A DNA stretch of 64,000 bases from Stappia taiwanensis (GCF_014635285.1 NZ_BMCR01000002.1:1-64000), one strand, 5' to 3'; shown: positions 15,563 to 24,278, counted from the stretch's first letter. Numbers and translations: made by a program. Notes: a model not told the origin generated them from the sequence alone.

Positions 15563-15755
15563 CTCGCTCCTCCTGTTTCTTTCCGTAGAGTTTCTCCCCC
15601 AGTTGCCGCACGAGTTCCCGTTCCGGCCAGCTAAGCCGGTCGTCGTTGACCGAGACCGCCAGAACGCCCTGCTCGTGCCAACCGTCACGCTTGACCTGTT
15701 CGGGATCGCGGCGGCGCCCGCCATAGCCCGGCGGGGTGAAGCGCATGGTTCTCAT
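15555..15755 (-). CDS. Small conserved phage protein, 66 residues
   Basis: This small basic protein begins MRTMRFTPPGYGGRRRDPEQ and ends LGEKLYGKKQEERDG, with DGWHEQGVLAVSVNDDRLSW in the middle. The start at 15755 overlaps the RuvC-like stop by 4 bases. I see no named domain or membrane segment. Tight packing between two genes and intact length support it as real. The function is unknown. Confidence 0.6.
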   Translation of the reverse strand: MRTMRFTPPGYGGRRRDPEQVKRDGWHEQGVLAVSVNDDRLSWPERELVRQLGEKLYGKKQEERDG

Positions 15756-16273
15756 GCCAGCCCTCCCTTGGTCTCGATGGCCCACATCAGGATCGCGATA
15801 GCATCGGCCTCGTTGTCGTCGGCCGGGCTAAAGCCCCGGGCACGGGCGGCGTCGATCATGGCGTGTTTCGGCGCATTGCCCTTGCCTGTGGCGTGCCGCT
15901 TGATCGTGCCGACAGGGACGCCCTCGTAAGACACGCCACGCAGTTCCGCCCATGCGGTCAGCGTGGCCATGAGGCCGCCGTAGACATGGGCTGCGTCGGT
16001 CCCGGCGTGGCGGCGCACCTCCTCGAACCAGATCGCTTCCACCGGCCCCGAGAGCCGATCGATCTCGGACAGCCAGTTGGTGAAGCGCAGATACCGCATG
16101 CCGCCCCCATCGAAACGGCCGGGCTTAAAGCAGACCGTTCCCGTGGTGATCAGCCCATCATGGCCACGCAGCGCCCAGCCGGTCGTTGTACCGAGGTCGA
16201 GGGCGAGGACGGCGCCCGTCGGCGGATTCAGGGTTGCGCCCGGCACGTCGCCGGACAGAGTTGTATCAGCCAT
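15752..16273 (-). CDS. RuvC-like phage Holliday-junction resolvase
   Basis: This 173-residue protein has an RNase H-fold start, VLALDLGTTTGWAL, carrying the first catalytic Asp. IWFEEVRR provides the middle Glu region, and DDNEADAIAILMW the C-terminal Asp pair of the RuvC family. Enzymes of this kind cut branched DNA made during recombination or before packaging. The start is the ATG at 16273, the first Met with the normal spacing to the catalytic strand; the open frame continues to 16375 without support. It is the first gene after a 356-base regulatory gap. Confidence 0.85.
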   Translation of the reverse strand: MADTTLSGDVPGATLNPPTGAVLALDLGTTTGWALRGHDGLITTGTVCFKPGRFDGGGMRYLRFTNWLSEIDRLSGPVEAIWFEEVRRHAGTDAAHVYGGLMATLTAWAELRGVSYEGVPVGTIKRHATGKGNAPKHAMIDAARARGFSPADDNEADAIAILMWAIETKGGLA

Positions 16274-16398
16274 GGGTGGTCTCCTTTTCTGGTGGCTGCT
16301 CGGGTGGAAGACGACGGCGGTTGATGCTTGGCGGTACCGGCCGCCGTCGTCGGATTGGGGTTCAGGGAAGGTCAAAGCCCACGCGCGCGGATGCTTTG

Positions 16399-16445
16399 CT
16401 CCGTATGGATGGGGGCCAAACCCTCAGGTTGGCCCCCATACGGAG
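16399..16445. other. Long stem-loop in the gap upstream of the RuvC-like gene
   Basis: The arms ATGGGGGCCAA and TTGGCCCCCAT, extended by CTCCGT and ACGGAG with a 4-base bulge on one side, make a 17-pair stem around a 9-base loop. No T-run follows on either strand, so it is not a simple terminator. Position in the leader of the leftward RuvC/methyltransferase block suggests an RNA structure or a protein-binding cruciform. Confidence 0.55.
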
Positions 16446-16530
16446 TATGGGGGTTTCCACTCTTCTTCATCGGATCCTGACAAGTATCTGTTTTCACGTT
16501 TCTTTCTCCCGTTTTCGATGACAAAGGTGC

Positions 16531-16550
16531 ATGACAGAGGCCTTTGTCAT
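16531..16550. promoter_or_regulatory. Palindromic operator-like site, copy 1
   Basis: ATGACAGAGGCCTTTGTCAT is a 20-base palindrome with one mismatch. A half-copy ATGACAAAGG lies just before it at 16518-16527. The same palindrome recurs perfectly at 16601-16620. Repetition of a long palindrome in a noncoding gap is the hallmark of an operator array for a dimeric regulator. Confidence 0.65.
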
Positions 16551-16600
16551 CGTCATCGCCAAGTTGTTGATTTCATTGGATTCATGGTAAAGGCATGAGG

Positions 16601-16620
16601 ATGACAAAGGCCTTTGTCAT
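16601..16620. promoter_or_regulatory. Palindromic operator-like site, copy 2 (perfect)
   Basis: ATGACAAAGGCCTTTGTCAT is a perfect 20-base palindrome placed 70 bases from copy 1 and 10 bases from the end of the primase-helicase gene. The gap 16274-16629 thus holds two full sites, one half-site and a long hairpin, and probably contains the promoter of the RuvC-methyltransferase block. The cognate regulator is not identifiable in the window. Confidence 0.65.
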
Positions 16621-16629
16621 ATGACGAAG

Positions 16630-18996
16630 TCACTCATCGAGCCCCTCCGGATAGACCCAGACGGCGGGGTTCTCGACCTCTCTGGCACGCCCGGAATGAG
16701 GGCATTTGAAGTGGGTCGGCAGGACCGGTTCGCCCTCCGCCAGGACCTCCCCGGTCTCGGCATCGACCACCGGATCGCGGCCGAACCGCATGCCCTCCAC
16801 GCAGAGGTAGCCGAAGTGTGATCGCGTGGCGGGGTAGCCATGTTCGGCCAGGTCGCGACGGAACTTCGCGAAGCCCTTGGTCGCCAGCACGCTCAGCCGG
16901 TCGCGGATGGTGTATTGACTGCCCAGCCCGTTCTGGTTCTCGAAGGCCGCCCCGAACTGGGTGGACGTGTAGAGCCGCCCCTCGGCCGCCTCGTCGAGCA
17001 ACAGGGCAAGGATCACGTCCTGTTTCCGAACGCGCTCGGCATCGAACTTCGCGCCCTGTTCGGCCCGCACGAGCCGTTCGTTCATCGGGTTGACCTCGAC
17101 CCACTCCCCCTTGACCTTGTCGACGAGCTTCGCCGGCAGCGCCGGGCCGTTCCTGAGCTCGATTTCGAGCCGGCGTTCGGATGCGTCCTCCTCCGGCCGG
17201 TGCAGGATCAGCCCGGTCGTGTAGAAGCCCCTGAGCGCGCTGGCGCCCGAGAGTGCGAGGAATGGATCTTCCTTCACCTGGTGCTTGGAGAGCTTCTTGG
17301 TGTGATGGACGAGGATCACGCCGCAGTCGGGATTGACGTGGTCGCGCAGCACCTCGACGCGGTCCTTCAGGAAGAACATCATCGCTGCGTTGTCGTTCTC
17401 GCCGCCGCCATCCGGTCCGCCGTCGAAGAGGTTGCGGATCGGGTCGATGCAGAGGATGTCGAGGGGCGCGTCCGGAAACGCAGCTCTGATTGCGGCGGCC
17501 ACGCGCGTGCTGCCCTCGGCATCGAGCAGCATCTTCAGCTTCGGGGTAACGACGAGGTTGTCGCGCGCGGCGGCGATCAGGTCCGCTGGCAGGCCGATCT
17601 GCTGCATCCGCTCGCGCAGGTAGTGATACTGGATCTCGGCCTGCAGGTAGAAGATCCGCAAGGGCCGCGGCGGGGTGAAACCGAGAAAGGGCACCCCGGC
17701 GGCCATGTGCACGAGCCAGGCGATCAGCAGATCGCTCTTGCCCACCTTGGGCGCGCCGCCCAGCACGAGGAGCCCGCCCGGCGTAAGCACACGCGGGCCG
17801 ATGATATCGTCGGGCATCGGGCTGGTATCGTCGAGCAGCGCGCCCAGCGTGAAGGTGGGCATCTCGTCGGGCACCGGCGCGGCGCTGTCGAGCCGAACGA
17901 GCGGCGGCCCGTGGCGTTCGACATGGCGCGCCCAGAGGCGTTCGGATTCACGCTTGAGCCGCTCCACCGGCCACTGAGGCCGCAACATGGCCGCGTTGTA
18001 GCCGCAGATCGCCTCCCAGCCCTCGCTCCTGGACAAGCGGCCCTCGTGGACCATCCGGATGAAGTACCCGATCGCGGCGGACGCGCCCTCGAAGCGCGAC
18101 CAGTCGTCGGTGCCGCCCTCGCGCACCGGGGTGACCAGGACATCGTCCACCGCCGGTTTATCGGGCGTGGCGAAGTCCGGCGTCAGGTTGACGCCCGGCG
18201 CGGGTGGCATGTCGGCGACGGCCTCGGCGAACTCGTCGAGATCGCGCTCGAGGCCAGCGTTCAACTCCACGATCCGCACCAGCGTCTTGAGGCCATTCTT
18301 GTAGTAGACCGAGCCCGCCACCCGGATCGGCTGATGCGCCGAGCGGAAATGCATGTCGCCCCCGACCTTGCCGGCGATGTCGCCGCGCAACCGGCAGAGG
18401 CGCCGGATATCGTCGCCCTCGGCGGGTTCGGTGAGCTTCCACCAGACGTGGGCCTTGTGCTGTCCCTCGGGCGTGATACCGCCGCTTTCGACGACCATGG
18501 TGGGCGGGCCGAGATGGCGCTCGAGATGGGCGCGTTTGGCGGCGATGTCGCCGCTGTCGATGTCGACGACGACGGCCTGCATCTGCGCCACGTCCGCGGC
18601 CTTGGCCTGGCCGGTTTCCGCTACCGTTCCGGGAATGACGTAGACCGCGGCTCCCTCGCGCGCGGCCCAGTTGGCGAAGGTGGCCATCTTCTCGGGCGCG
18701 GTCTCGTCGGCCGCGATCCAGATGTTGTGCGGCCGCCCGTCGATCCCCTGGCCCTTGTCAATGAAGCTGCGCACCGGGATCAGCCCATCGCAGTAGCCGA
18801 ACACCACCTCCATGAAAGAGGCGATCTGCGCAGGGTCCGGCTCGTCGCCGAACGGGTCGATTTGCGGTGCTGCGTCGTTGAAGTCGCGCCAGGGGTTGAA
18901 ATGGACGAGGTTGGCCTCGGGATGGTCGGTCGTGCTGTCGTCGCGCATGTCGGTGTCCTCGGGTGGTTCGGGCGGGTCTTGGGGGGCATCGGTCAT
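16630..18996 (-). CDS. Phage primase-helicase (RepA-like AAA ATPase)
   Basis: This 788-residue protein has an N-terminal part resembling an archaeo-eukaryotic primase fold (VVVDIDSGDIAAKRAHLERH, then the HVWWKL strand). Its centre is a RecA-like helicase domain with Walker A GGAPKVGKSDLLIAWLV (about 425-441), Walker B-like LDILCIDPIRNLF and VILVHHTKK. The C terminus has a winged-helix-like region. It would prime and unwind phage DNA. The start at 18996 overlaps the nuclease gene stop (ATGA) and is therefore coupled; the open frame to 19041 is unlikely to be used. Confidence 0.82.
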   Translation of the reverse strand: MTDAPQDPPEPPEDTDMRDDSTTDHPEANLVHFNPWRDFNDAAPQIDPFGDEPDPAQIASFMEVVFGYCDGLIPVRSFIDKGQGIDGRPHNIWIAADETAPEKMATFANWAAREGAAVYVIPGTVAETGQAKAADVAQMQAVVVDIDSGDIAAKRAHLERHLGPPTMVVESGGITPEGQHKAHVWWKLTEPAEGDDIRRLCRLRGDIAGKVGGDMHFRSAHQPIRVAGSVYYKNGLKTLVRIVELNAGLERDLDEFAEAVADMPPAPGVNLTPDFATPDKPAVDDVLVTPVREGGTDDWSRFEGASAAIGYFIRMVHEGRLSRSEGWEAICGYNAAMLRPQWPVERLKRESERLWARHVERHGPPLVRLDSAAPVPDEMPTFTLGALLDDTSPMPDDIIGPRVLTPGGLLVLGGAPKVGKSDLLIAWLVHMAAGVPFLGFTPPRPLRIFYLQAEIQYHYLRERMQQIGLPADLIAAARDNLVVTPKLKMLLDAEGSTRVAAAIRAAFPDAPLDILCIDPIRNLFDGGPDGGGENDNAAMMFFLKDRVEVLRDHVNPDCGVILVHHTKKLSKHQVKEDPFLALSGASALRGFYTTGLILHRPEEDASERRLEIELRNGPALPAKLVDKVKGEWVEVNPMNERLVRAEQGAKFDAERVRKQDVILALLLDEAAEGRLYTSTQFGAAFENQNGLGSQYTIRDRLSVLATKGFAKFRRDLAEHGYPATRSHFGYLCVEGMRFGRDPVVDAETGEVLAEGEPVLPTHFKCPHSGRAREVENPAVWVYPEGLDE

Positions 18997-19751
18997 GCGG
19001 GAAGGCTCCAGCAGCGCTCGGTCCAAGGGCAGAAGCGGCATTCAAAGAAGTCGCGATTGGCCCCGATGCGCGGCAGCAGTTCGCCCGCGTCGGTCGCCCG
19101 CAGGATCCGCACGCCCCGGTCGGACATGCGCTGCGCGAGATCGGCGTCGAAGGGCACCAGTTCATGGTGCAGCTCGGCGGTGTCCTTGTTGATCGCGGTG
19201 AAGATCGCGGGGTTGGCCGAGATGCCCGGCACCATCGCTTCCATGTAGGCTTGGTAGAGCGCGATCTGGGCGGCGTAGACCGGCTTTGCGACGGTGACGC
19301 CCTTGGCCACCGTCTCGCGCCAGTTCTTCGCGTTCATGGTCTTGCATTCCCAGAGCGCCGGGGTGCGTAGCCCCAACGCCGCGGGGGCCTCGGCGACGAT
19401 CCCGTCGACATGGCCGCGGATGCGCCCGCCAGCGACGGAGAAGCCGAACTGCCCGCCGTCACGTTTCCGGGTGACCAGATCGAGCGCCGCCGCCCGCAGC
19501 CAGCGGATGGCGAGATCCTCCAGCTCATGTCCGATCGCGAAGATCCGGAGCGAGCGGCCGGAAAAGTCCTGGCCCTCGTCCTTCGACGCGCCGGCGAACT
19601 CGAACTGCAGCGCGCGCTCGCAGGCATGGCCCAGCCGGGATGCGCCCAGATAGTCACGAGGTGGCGTCTCTGCGCGTTCGGCCTCAAGCGCGGCGTCCAC
19701 GGCCGCATTGATGCGCTCGGCGATGCCGGGGCGGTGGTTGTAGTCCAGCAT
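18993..19751 (-). CDS. Cas4-like PD-(D/E)XK nuclease of the phage recombination module
   Basis: This 252-residue protein has GHVDGIV with the catalytic Asp and LWECKTMN (E-x-K) of the PD-(D/E)XK fold. HACERAL plus FFECRFCPWTERCW supply four cysteines placed like the iron-sulphur cluster of Cas4/AddB-type exonucleases. It probably resects DNA ends for phage recombination with the Sak4-like ATPase. It overlaps its upstream neighbour (TAATG) and its downstream neighbour (ATGA). Not CRISPR-associated: no array or cas gene is present. Confidence 0.85.
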   Translation of the reverse strand: MLDYNHRPGIAERINAAVDAALEAERAETPPRDYLGASRLGHACERALQFEFAGASKDEGQDFSGRSLRIFAIGHELEDLAIRWLRAAALDLVTRKRDGGQFGFSVAGGRIRGHVDGIVAEAPAALGLRTPALWECKTMNAKNWRETVAKGVTVAKPVYAAQIALYQAYMEAMVPGISANPAIFTAINKDTAELHHELVPFDADLAQRMSDRGVRILRATDAGELLPRIGANRDFFECRFCPWTERCWSLPA

Positions 19752-20218
19752 TAGAACGGGATCTCCGCCTTTTGGGCGATGCGGGACATCTCGGCGCCGT
19801 AGCCTTCCAGCACCTCCTCGATCAGGGCCGTGACCTCGGTCTCGGATAGGTCGCAGAGGCGCTTCTGCCAGCCAATTTCATCCATGAACCGGCCCAGCCG
19901 TTTCATCACCAGTGTGATGGCAAGACGCTCTTCATCGGTCGTTCCGATCATGGTCAGTCCTTTTCTGTGACGGGCCGCGAACCACCGCTGGCAGGACATT
20001 GAGCAGAACCAGTGGTGTTTGCGCGGGCGCGGTTTGTTTGGGTCGAAGAAGCCGAAGCCCTGCGCCGGGCGCAGGCAGACGGCGCAGTGGCGAGCCGGGC
20101 CAGAAAACGGTCCGGGGGACCGTTTTCCCGGCGAACGGCGCGGATGCCAGAGGCGATCACGGCCCTGTCGATCCGGAGCCGCTGCTGACGGGGATGGGAT
20201 TTGCGCGACATGGTTCAC
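19751..20218 (-). CDS. DUF6511-like zinc-finger protein
   Basis: This protein of about 155 residues has a treble-clef-like zinc site, CAVC...CSMSC with HHWF between, at about 56-85. A helical C terminus follows (TDEERLAITLVMKRLGRFMD and LSETEVTALIEEVLEGYGAE). The start was set at the GTG overlapping the helicase stop (GTGA, 20215-20218), but a second frame starting with ATG at 20211 (MSRKSHPRQQRLRIDRAVIA) also looks protein-like at its N terminus, so a frameshift in the first 50 codons is possible. The C-terminal 100 residues are the secure part. Confidence 0.6.
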   Translation of the reverse strand: MNHVAQIPSPSAAAPDRQGRDRLWHPRRSPGKRSPGPFSGPARHCAVCLRPAQGFGFFDPNKPRPRKHHWFCSMSCQRWFAARHRKGLTMIGTTDEERLAITLVMKRLGRFMDEIGWQKRLCDLSETEVTALIEEVLEGYGAEMSRIAQKAEIPF

Positions 20219-21903
20219 GCCGCCCTCCGTTCCGGCCCGGCTGCCGTCTCGATCAGCTGACGGATGGCGCGCTTGTTGAAACCGAAGGTCATCAGCGCAG
20301 ACGCGCGATAGCGCGTCAGGCCGAAGTCGTGCCGGCACTCAGGCGGCAGGTACTGAAGCTGCTTCTCAGTCGGCGGCTGGCGCAGCCATCCCCTCGTCTT
20401 GAAGGCGCTCTCGTCGGTCTCATGGGTGTTCAGCCAGTCGTCCGCCTGCGCGAGGCAGACAGTGCGTTCACCAACGCCTAGCAGATGCGGGCGTTCGCCC
20501 TTCGCCCCGCCGATGGCGTACCAGACCCCGTCCAGCCAGAAGATGCCGCCCCAGGCTGCGAAGCCCGTGGCCATCAGCGCATCGTCCGTGCCGTAAAGGT
20601 CGACCCACGCGAAGCTGGACCGCTTCAGCAGGTCGATCTCGGTCATCATGAAGCCCGAGAGCGGCGCGGCACCGTCGCCTTCACCGGTATCTTCGTCCTC
20701 CCGCGGGAATGCCTCGCCGCAGAGCGGACATTCGGTGGCGGCGAGCGGGATCTCCGCCTCGCAGGCCGGGCAGGTCTTCGTCGGCGCCTCTCCGGTCTCG
20801 GTCTTGCCGTCCAGATCGACGTCCTGCTCCAGCGTGCCGTGGATCAGGCTCGACGTCCCGAAATCCAGCACCACGCAGTCGGTCTTGACGATGCCGGGAT
20901 GTTCTTCGGGATCGATGGTGCGCAGCCCGCGCCCGACCATCTGGATCATGGTGGACTTGTAGGAGCTGGGCCGCAGCAGCACGACGCAGGAGGTGGGCGA
21001 GTAGTCCCAGCCCTCGGTCAGCACTGCCACGTTGACGACGACGCGGATGTCGCCCGCGGCGTAGTCGGCGAGGATCGCCTTGCGGGTTTCGGCCGCCAGA
21101 TCGCCGTGGATCAGCGCGGCGGAAACGCCAGCGGCCCTGAACGCCTCGGTGACATGCTCGGCGTGCGCGACGGTAGAGCAGAACACCACGGTCTGCCGGT
21201 CGCCCGCCTTTTCCTTCCAGTGCCGGATCACCTCATCGGTGACGGGGGCGCGGTCCATGATGCCCGCGACCTCCGCCATGTCGAAATCCGACATGGTCTT
21301 GCGGACCGAGCGCAGCTCGTCCAGCACGCCCACGTCGATGACGAAGGTGCGCGGCGGCACCAGATGGCCCGAGGCGATCAGCTCGCCCAGCCGCATCTGA
21401 TCGGCGACATTGTCGAAGACCTCGCGCAGACCCTTCCTGTCGCCCCGGTTCGGCGTCGCCGTGACCCCGAAGATCCAGGCGTCGGGATTGGCTGCGCGCA
21501 CCCGGTCGATGATGCGGCGGTAGCTGTCGGCGACGGCATGGTGCGCCTCATCCACGACGAGCAGGTCGAGGCGCGGCATGTCGGCGAGGTTCGAGGCCCG
21601 CGCCAGCGTCGGCACCATGGCGAAGGCGACCTGGCCGCCCCAAGACTTTTCCGCGGCGTCGATGACCGATGTGGCGACGCCCGGCATCACGCGCTGGAAC
21701 TTGGCGCGGTTCTGCGCCGTCAGCTCGTCGCGGTGCGCCAGCACGCAGGCCTTGGCGCCGTCGCCGATCATCTTGCCGGTGACCGCCGACAGCATGATGG
21801 TCTTGCCGGCGCCAGTGGGCGCCACGCCCAGCGTGTTGCCGCGGGAAGCGAGCGCAGCCACGCTGCGCTCGACGAAGGTCTTCTGGCGGGGGCGCAGGCG
21901 CAT
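20215..21903 (-). CDS. SF2 DEAD/DEAH-box helicase
   Basis: This 562-residue protein has motif I APTGAGKTIMLSAV (about 28-41), motif II VVDEAHHAV, motif III GVTATP, motif V VAVLTEGWDYSP and motif VI QMVGRGLRTI, in order. A C-terminal zinc-ribbon CPACEAEIPLAATECPLCGE follows. It resembles the SSL2/RecQ-like helicases of alphaproteobacterial prophages that act in replication initiation or recombination. It begins 15 bases after the gene encoding a probable single-strand-binding partner. The frame is intact with all motifs. Confidence 0.9.
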   Translation of the reverse strand: MRLRPRQKTFVERSVAALASRGNTLGVAPTGAGKTIMLSAVTGKMIGDGAKACVLAHRDELTAQNRAKFQRVMPGVATSVIDAAEKSWGGQVAFAMVPTLARASNLADMPRLDLLVVDEAHHAVADSYRRIIDRVRAANPDAWIFGVTATPNRGDRKGLREVFDNVADQMRLGELIASGHLVPPRTFVIDVGVLDELRSVRKTMSDFDMAEVAGIMDRAPVTDEVIRHWKEKAGDRQTVVFCSTVAHAEHVTEAFRAAGVSAALIHGDLAAETRKAILADYAAGDIRVVVNVAVLTEGWDYSPTSCVVLLRPSSYKSTMIQMVGRGLRTIDPEEHPGIVKTDCVVLDFGTSSLIHGTLEQDVDLDGKTETGEAPTKTCPACEAEIPLAATECPLCGEAFPREDEDTGEGDGAAPLSGFMMTEIDLLKRSSFAWVDLYGTDDALMATGFAAWGGIFWLDGVWYAIGGAKGERPHLLGVGERTVCLAQADDWLNTHETDESAFKTRGWLRQPPTEKQLQYLPPECRHDFGLTRYRASALMTFGFNKRAIRQLIETAAGPERRAA

Positions 21904-21918
21904 GGCCGGTCTCCCCCC

Positions 21919-22500
21919 TTACTGCGCCCAACTCGGCCGACCGGTGACGCCGGGGGCGGAGGTGGGCTGGCCGGACGGAGCGGCCGAGGAAGGCGGCTGC
22001 GCGACCGTCCCCATAAGCGCGGCGTAATCGCGATGGTCCGGCGTGACCGCGGCGCGGATCTCGTTCTTCTCCTCGCCCATGGCATCGGTGCCGATGTCGA
22101 TGCGGGCCACGAACTCGAGCCCGTCGAGATCGGCAAGGCCGTTGATCCTGCGCGCAGCCTGTGCCTCGGGCGAGGTGTCCTTGTCGGAAATCCCGCGCGC
22201 CGAGTTCAGCATGCCGCGGACGAGGCTGCGGCCCATGTTGGCCCAGTCCGGGCCCTTCGGGCTGTGGAGCCCGATCAGCGTGAAGATCTTGCGCCGGGCA
22301 TAGGGCCCCTCGAGCACCGTGAACTCCCCGTTGAGATACACGGCGCCGGTGGAGCCACGGGTGGCATAGCCCCCGGTCCAGCCCTGCGACGGGTCGTCGA
22401 AGCCGCCGGGGCGGATGGTGAGCCGCACCTTGGCCAGCGTGCCTTTGGGGATGAGATTGGCGTTGGACTGGGCGTCGTTGAAATCGTTCCAGGAACCCAT
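21919..22500 (-). CDS. Phage recombination-associated protein, probable ssDNA-binding
   Basis: This 193-residue protein begins MGSWNDFNDAQSNANLIPKG and contains YLNGEFTVLEGPYARRKIFT. It ends in a low-complexity Pro/Ser/Gly/Ala tail, a layout typical of single-strand-binding proteins with a disordered C terminus. In this phage family it always lies next to the Sak4-like ATPase. No catalytic motif is visible. Assignment is by composition and neighbours. Confidence 0.6.
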   Translation of the reverse strand: MGSWNDFNDAQSNANLIPKGTLAKVRLTIRPGGFDDPSQGWTGGYATRGSTGAVYLNGEFTVLEGPYARRKIFTLIGLHSPKGPDWANMGRSLVRGMLNSARGISDKDTSPEAQAARRINGLADLDGLEFVARIDIGTDAMGEEKNEIRAAVTPDHRDYAALMGTVAQPPSSAAPSGQPTSAPGVTGRPSWAQ

Positions 22501-22519
22501 GGGGTCTCTCCTTTTCGGT

Positions 22520-23386
22520 TCAGGATTGGGAAGCGGCGGCGCCGGCGGGATCGGCCGGCGGGGCGTAGGTCAGACGCTCGGGCGCGGGACGGCCGGGGGC
22601 ACGAATCTTCTCCATCAGCCGGCCGAGATGGGGCTCTTCCACCATGTCGAGCCGGCCGGAGCGGTCCTTGGCCGGATAGCCCCACGGGTTGAGCGTCTGG
22701 CAGACGAAGGCGCGATACGGCTCGCCGCCGTCGGCCTTGAGTTCGGCCATGGTGATGACCTCGTCGACGATCCCCGGCAGTTCGAGCCCGGTCTTGGAGC
22801 CGTCGATCTGGGGTGCGAAGACCTTGCGGTTGAAGTCGTCGAGCTTCGTGTCGAGGATGCCGACGAACCAGACGTTCCGGGCCCGCGTGTGCTGCAAATG
22901 GGTGAGCCAGGCGATCATCTCGCGGCCGTGCAGCCCGTAGGCCCCGCGAACGTCGGGTTTGCCGGTCTTGTCCGAATGCGCCTCCGGCTGGCCCTTGCAC
23001 CACTGGAAGCAGAGCCGTCCGGCGACGGTGATCGAGTCGACGAAGATCGTGTCAAAGCGATCGAGCGCGGCAGGGTCTCCGAATTTCTCGCAGACCGCCT
23101 CGAAATGCGCCCGGCTGTAGGGCTGGTCGTCGCGCAGTGCAGGGTTCGGTCCACCGATGAACACCGCGAAATCCCGGCATTCGGTCCAGGTGCGCGGGCG
23201 GATCGTGTCGCCAGACCAGCCCTCGATGGCGAGATCGCCGGCCTCGAGATCGAAGAAGAGCGTGGTGGAGGCGTCGAGCGTCCACAGGAGCGAGGTCTTG
23301 CCGATCCCGCTGGCCCCGAAGATGCAGCCCTTGATGCCGCGCGGCTCGGCCAGACGCTCGTCGGCGCTTATGATGGGGAGGGTCAT
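22520..23386 (-). CDS. Sak4-like RecA-fold ATPase
   Basis: This 288-residue protein has Walker A GASGIGKTSLLWTLD (about 24-38), a FFDLEAGD strand and Walker B-like FDTIFVDSITV. This is the AAA_24/Sak4 pattern of phage single-strand annealing or RecA-like proteins. It would promote strand pairing together with the nuclease at 18993. The start at 23386 overlaps the upstream stop as ATGA. The open frame continues to 23590 but overlaps another gene. Confidence 0.85.
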   Translation of the reverse strand: MTLPIISADERLAEPRGIKGCIFGASGIGKTSLLWTLDASTTLFFDLEAGDLAIEGWSGDTIRPRTWTECRDFAVFIGGPNPALRDDQPYSRAHFEAVCEKFGDPAALDRFDTIFVDSITVAGRLCFQWCKGQPEAHSDKTGKPDVRGAYGLHGREMIAWLTHLQHTRARNVWFVGILDTKLDDFNRKVFAPQIDGSKTGLELPGIVDEVITMAELKADGGEPYRAFVCQTLNPWGYPAKDRSGRLDMVEEPHLGRLMEKIRAPGRPAPERLTYAPPADPAGAAASQS

Positions 23387-23916
23387 TGCGCCCCTCCCTC
23401 TGGCTTGATCTCGATCTTGAGCGCGCCGGGCCGTACGGTGCGGGCGGGCTCGAAACCGGCGCGGATCGCATCCGGCCACGCCGCGTATTTGCGCTCGGCC
23501 ACCTTGTAGGTGACGTCGACATATTGCGCGGGGTCGTCGCCGGCGGTGCGGATGCGCTCGACCATGGCGGCGAGCTGGTCCTGGTTCCACTCGACGCGTT
23601 TCGGCAGGTCCGCGACGATGATGAAATCGCCGTCATAGAAGCGGACGGTGCCGGTATCCTTCTCCTGCGCCTCGCGCATCTCGGCCGCGCGCGTTGCGTA
23701 GCGGATGGTCAGCGCGCCATCGAGGCGGGCCTTCGCGGCTTTTGCCTGTTTCAGACGCTCGTCCACCTCTCGCTGCAGGATCGCGAGCAGATCCACAGGC
23801 AATTGCGCAATCTCGGCCGGGTCGAGCCCGGTCAGATCGTCCGGCGTGGGCGCGTTTTCGGGATAGGGCATGAACGGGTCTCCGTGTTCGGTGAAGTGGT
23901 CGGTCAGGCGGGCCAT
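23383..23916 (-). CDS. Hypothetical partner of the Sak4-like ATPase
   Basis: This 177-residue protein has a helical first half (DLLAILQREVDERLKQAKAA) and a second half with strands and aromatic residues (VRFYDGDFIIVADLPKRVEW). It has no signal or membrane segment. It is translationally coupled on both sides (TGATG and ATGA). It appears regularly beside Sak4-like genes in related prophages, but I know of no demonstrated function. Confidence 0.65.
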   Translation of the reverse strand: MARLTDHFTEHGDPFMPYPENAPTPDDLTGLDPAEIAQLPVDLLAILQREVDERLKQAKAAKARLDGALTIRYATRAAEMREAQEKDTGTVRFYDGDFIIVADLPKRVEWNQDQLAAMVERIRTAGDDPAQYVDVTYKVAERKYAAWPDAIRAGFEPARTVRPGALKIEIKPEGGAQ

Positions 23917-24278
23917 CAGGCGGCCTTCTGCTCGACCAGCAGCCGGTCGAGCGGTATTTGGGTTGCGCTGGGTTTGGGCCGGGCGATTGCGAGATAGATG
24001 AAGCGGTCCGGGCCAAGGCGCTGCTGGACGAGGTGCACAAGCCCCGACTCGCAGGCGCGGAAGGCGGCTGCGGCGAGCCCGGCCAACCGCTGGCGATCCT
24101 TGTCCGGGAACTTCGAGATCCCCGGCATTGCGTCGATGCCGAGAAAGCCCCGGTGATAGTCCAGCCGGTCGCCCGGCGCGGCCTGACCGATCCAGGCGCA
24201 GAACTCGATATCGGTGAGCGGACGCGCGGCGCGGGCGACCGCGGCGAAGGCGCTATCGGGCATGACGATCATCTCCAT
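23916..24278 (-). CDS. Hypothetical phage protein, 120 residues
   Basis: This protein begins MEMIVMPDSAFAAVARAARP and includes FCAWIGQAAPGDRLDYHRGF and a C-terminal RFIYLAIARPKP. The GDRLDYHRGFL string resembles a conserved motif of small rhodobacterial phage proteins. No domain name can be given. It overlaps the next gene by 3 bases and belongs to the leftward early operon. Confidence 0.6.
   Translation of the reverse strand: MEMIVMPDSAFAAVARAARPLTDIEFCAWIGQAAPGDRLDYHRGFLGIDAMPGISKFPDKDRQRLAGLAAAAFRACESGLVHLVQQRLGPDRFIYLAIARPKPSATQIPLDRLLVEQKAA

Noticed and set aside
16840-19248. An 802-codon plus-strand frame across the primase-helicase gene
   Set aside because: Antisense shadow of a gene with clear Walker motifs; the translation is low-complexity.
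18993-19751. A CRISPR-Cas link for the Cas4-like nuclease
   Set aside because: No repeat-spacer array or other cas gene exists in the window; such nucleases are common in phage recombination modules.
20485-22692. A 735-codon plus-strand frame across the helicase gene
   Set aside because: Antisense shadow; the minus strand has all SF2 motifs.
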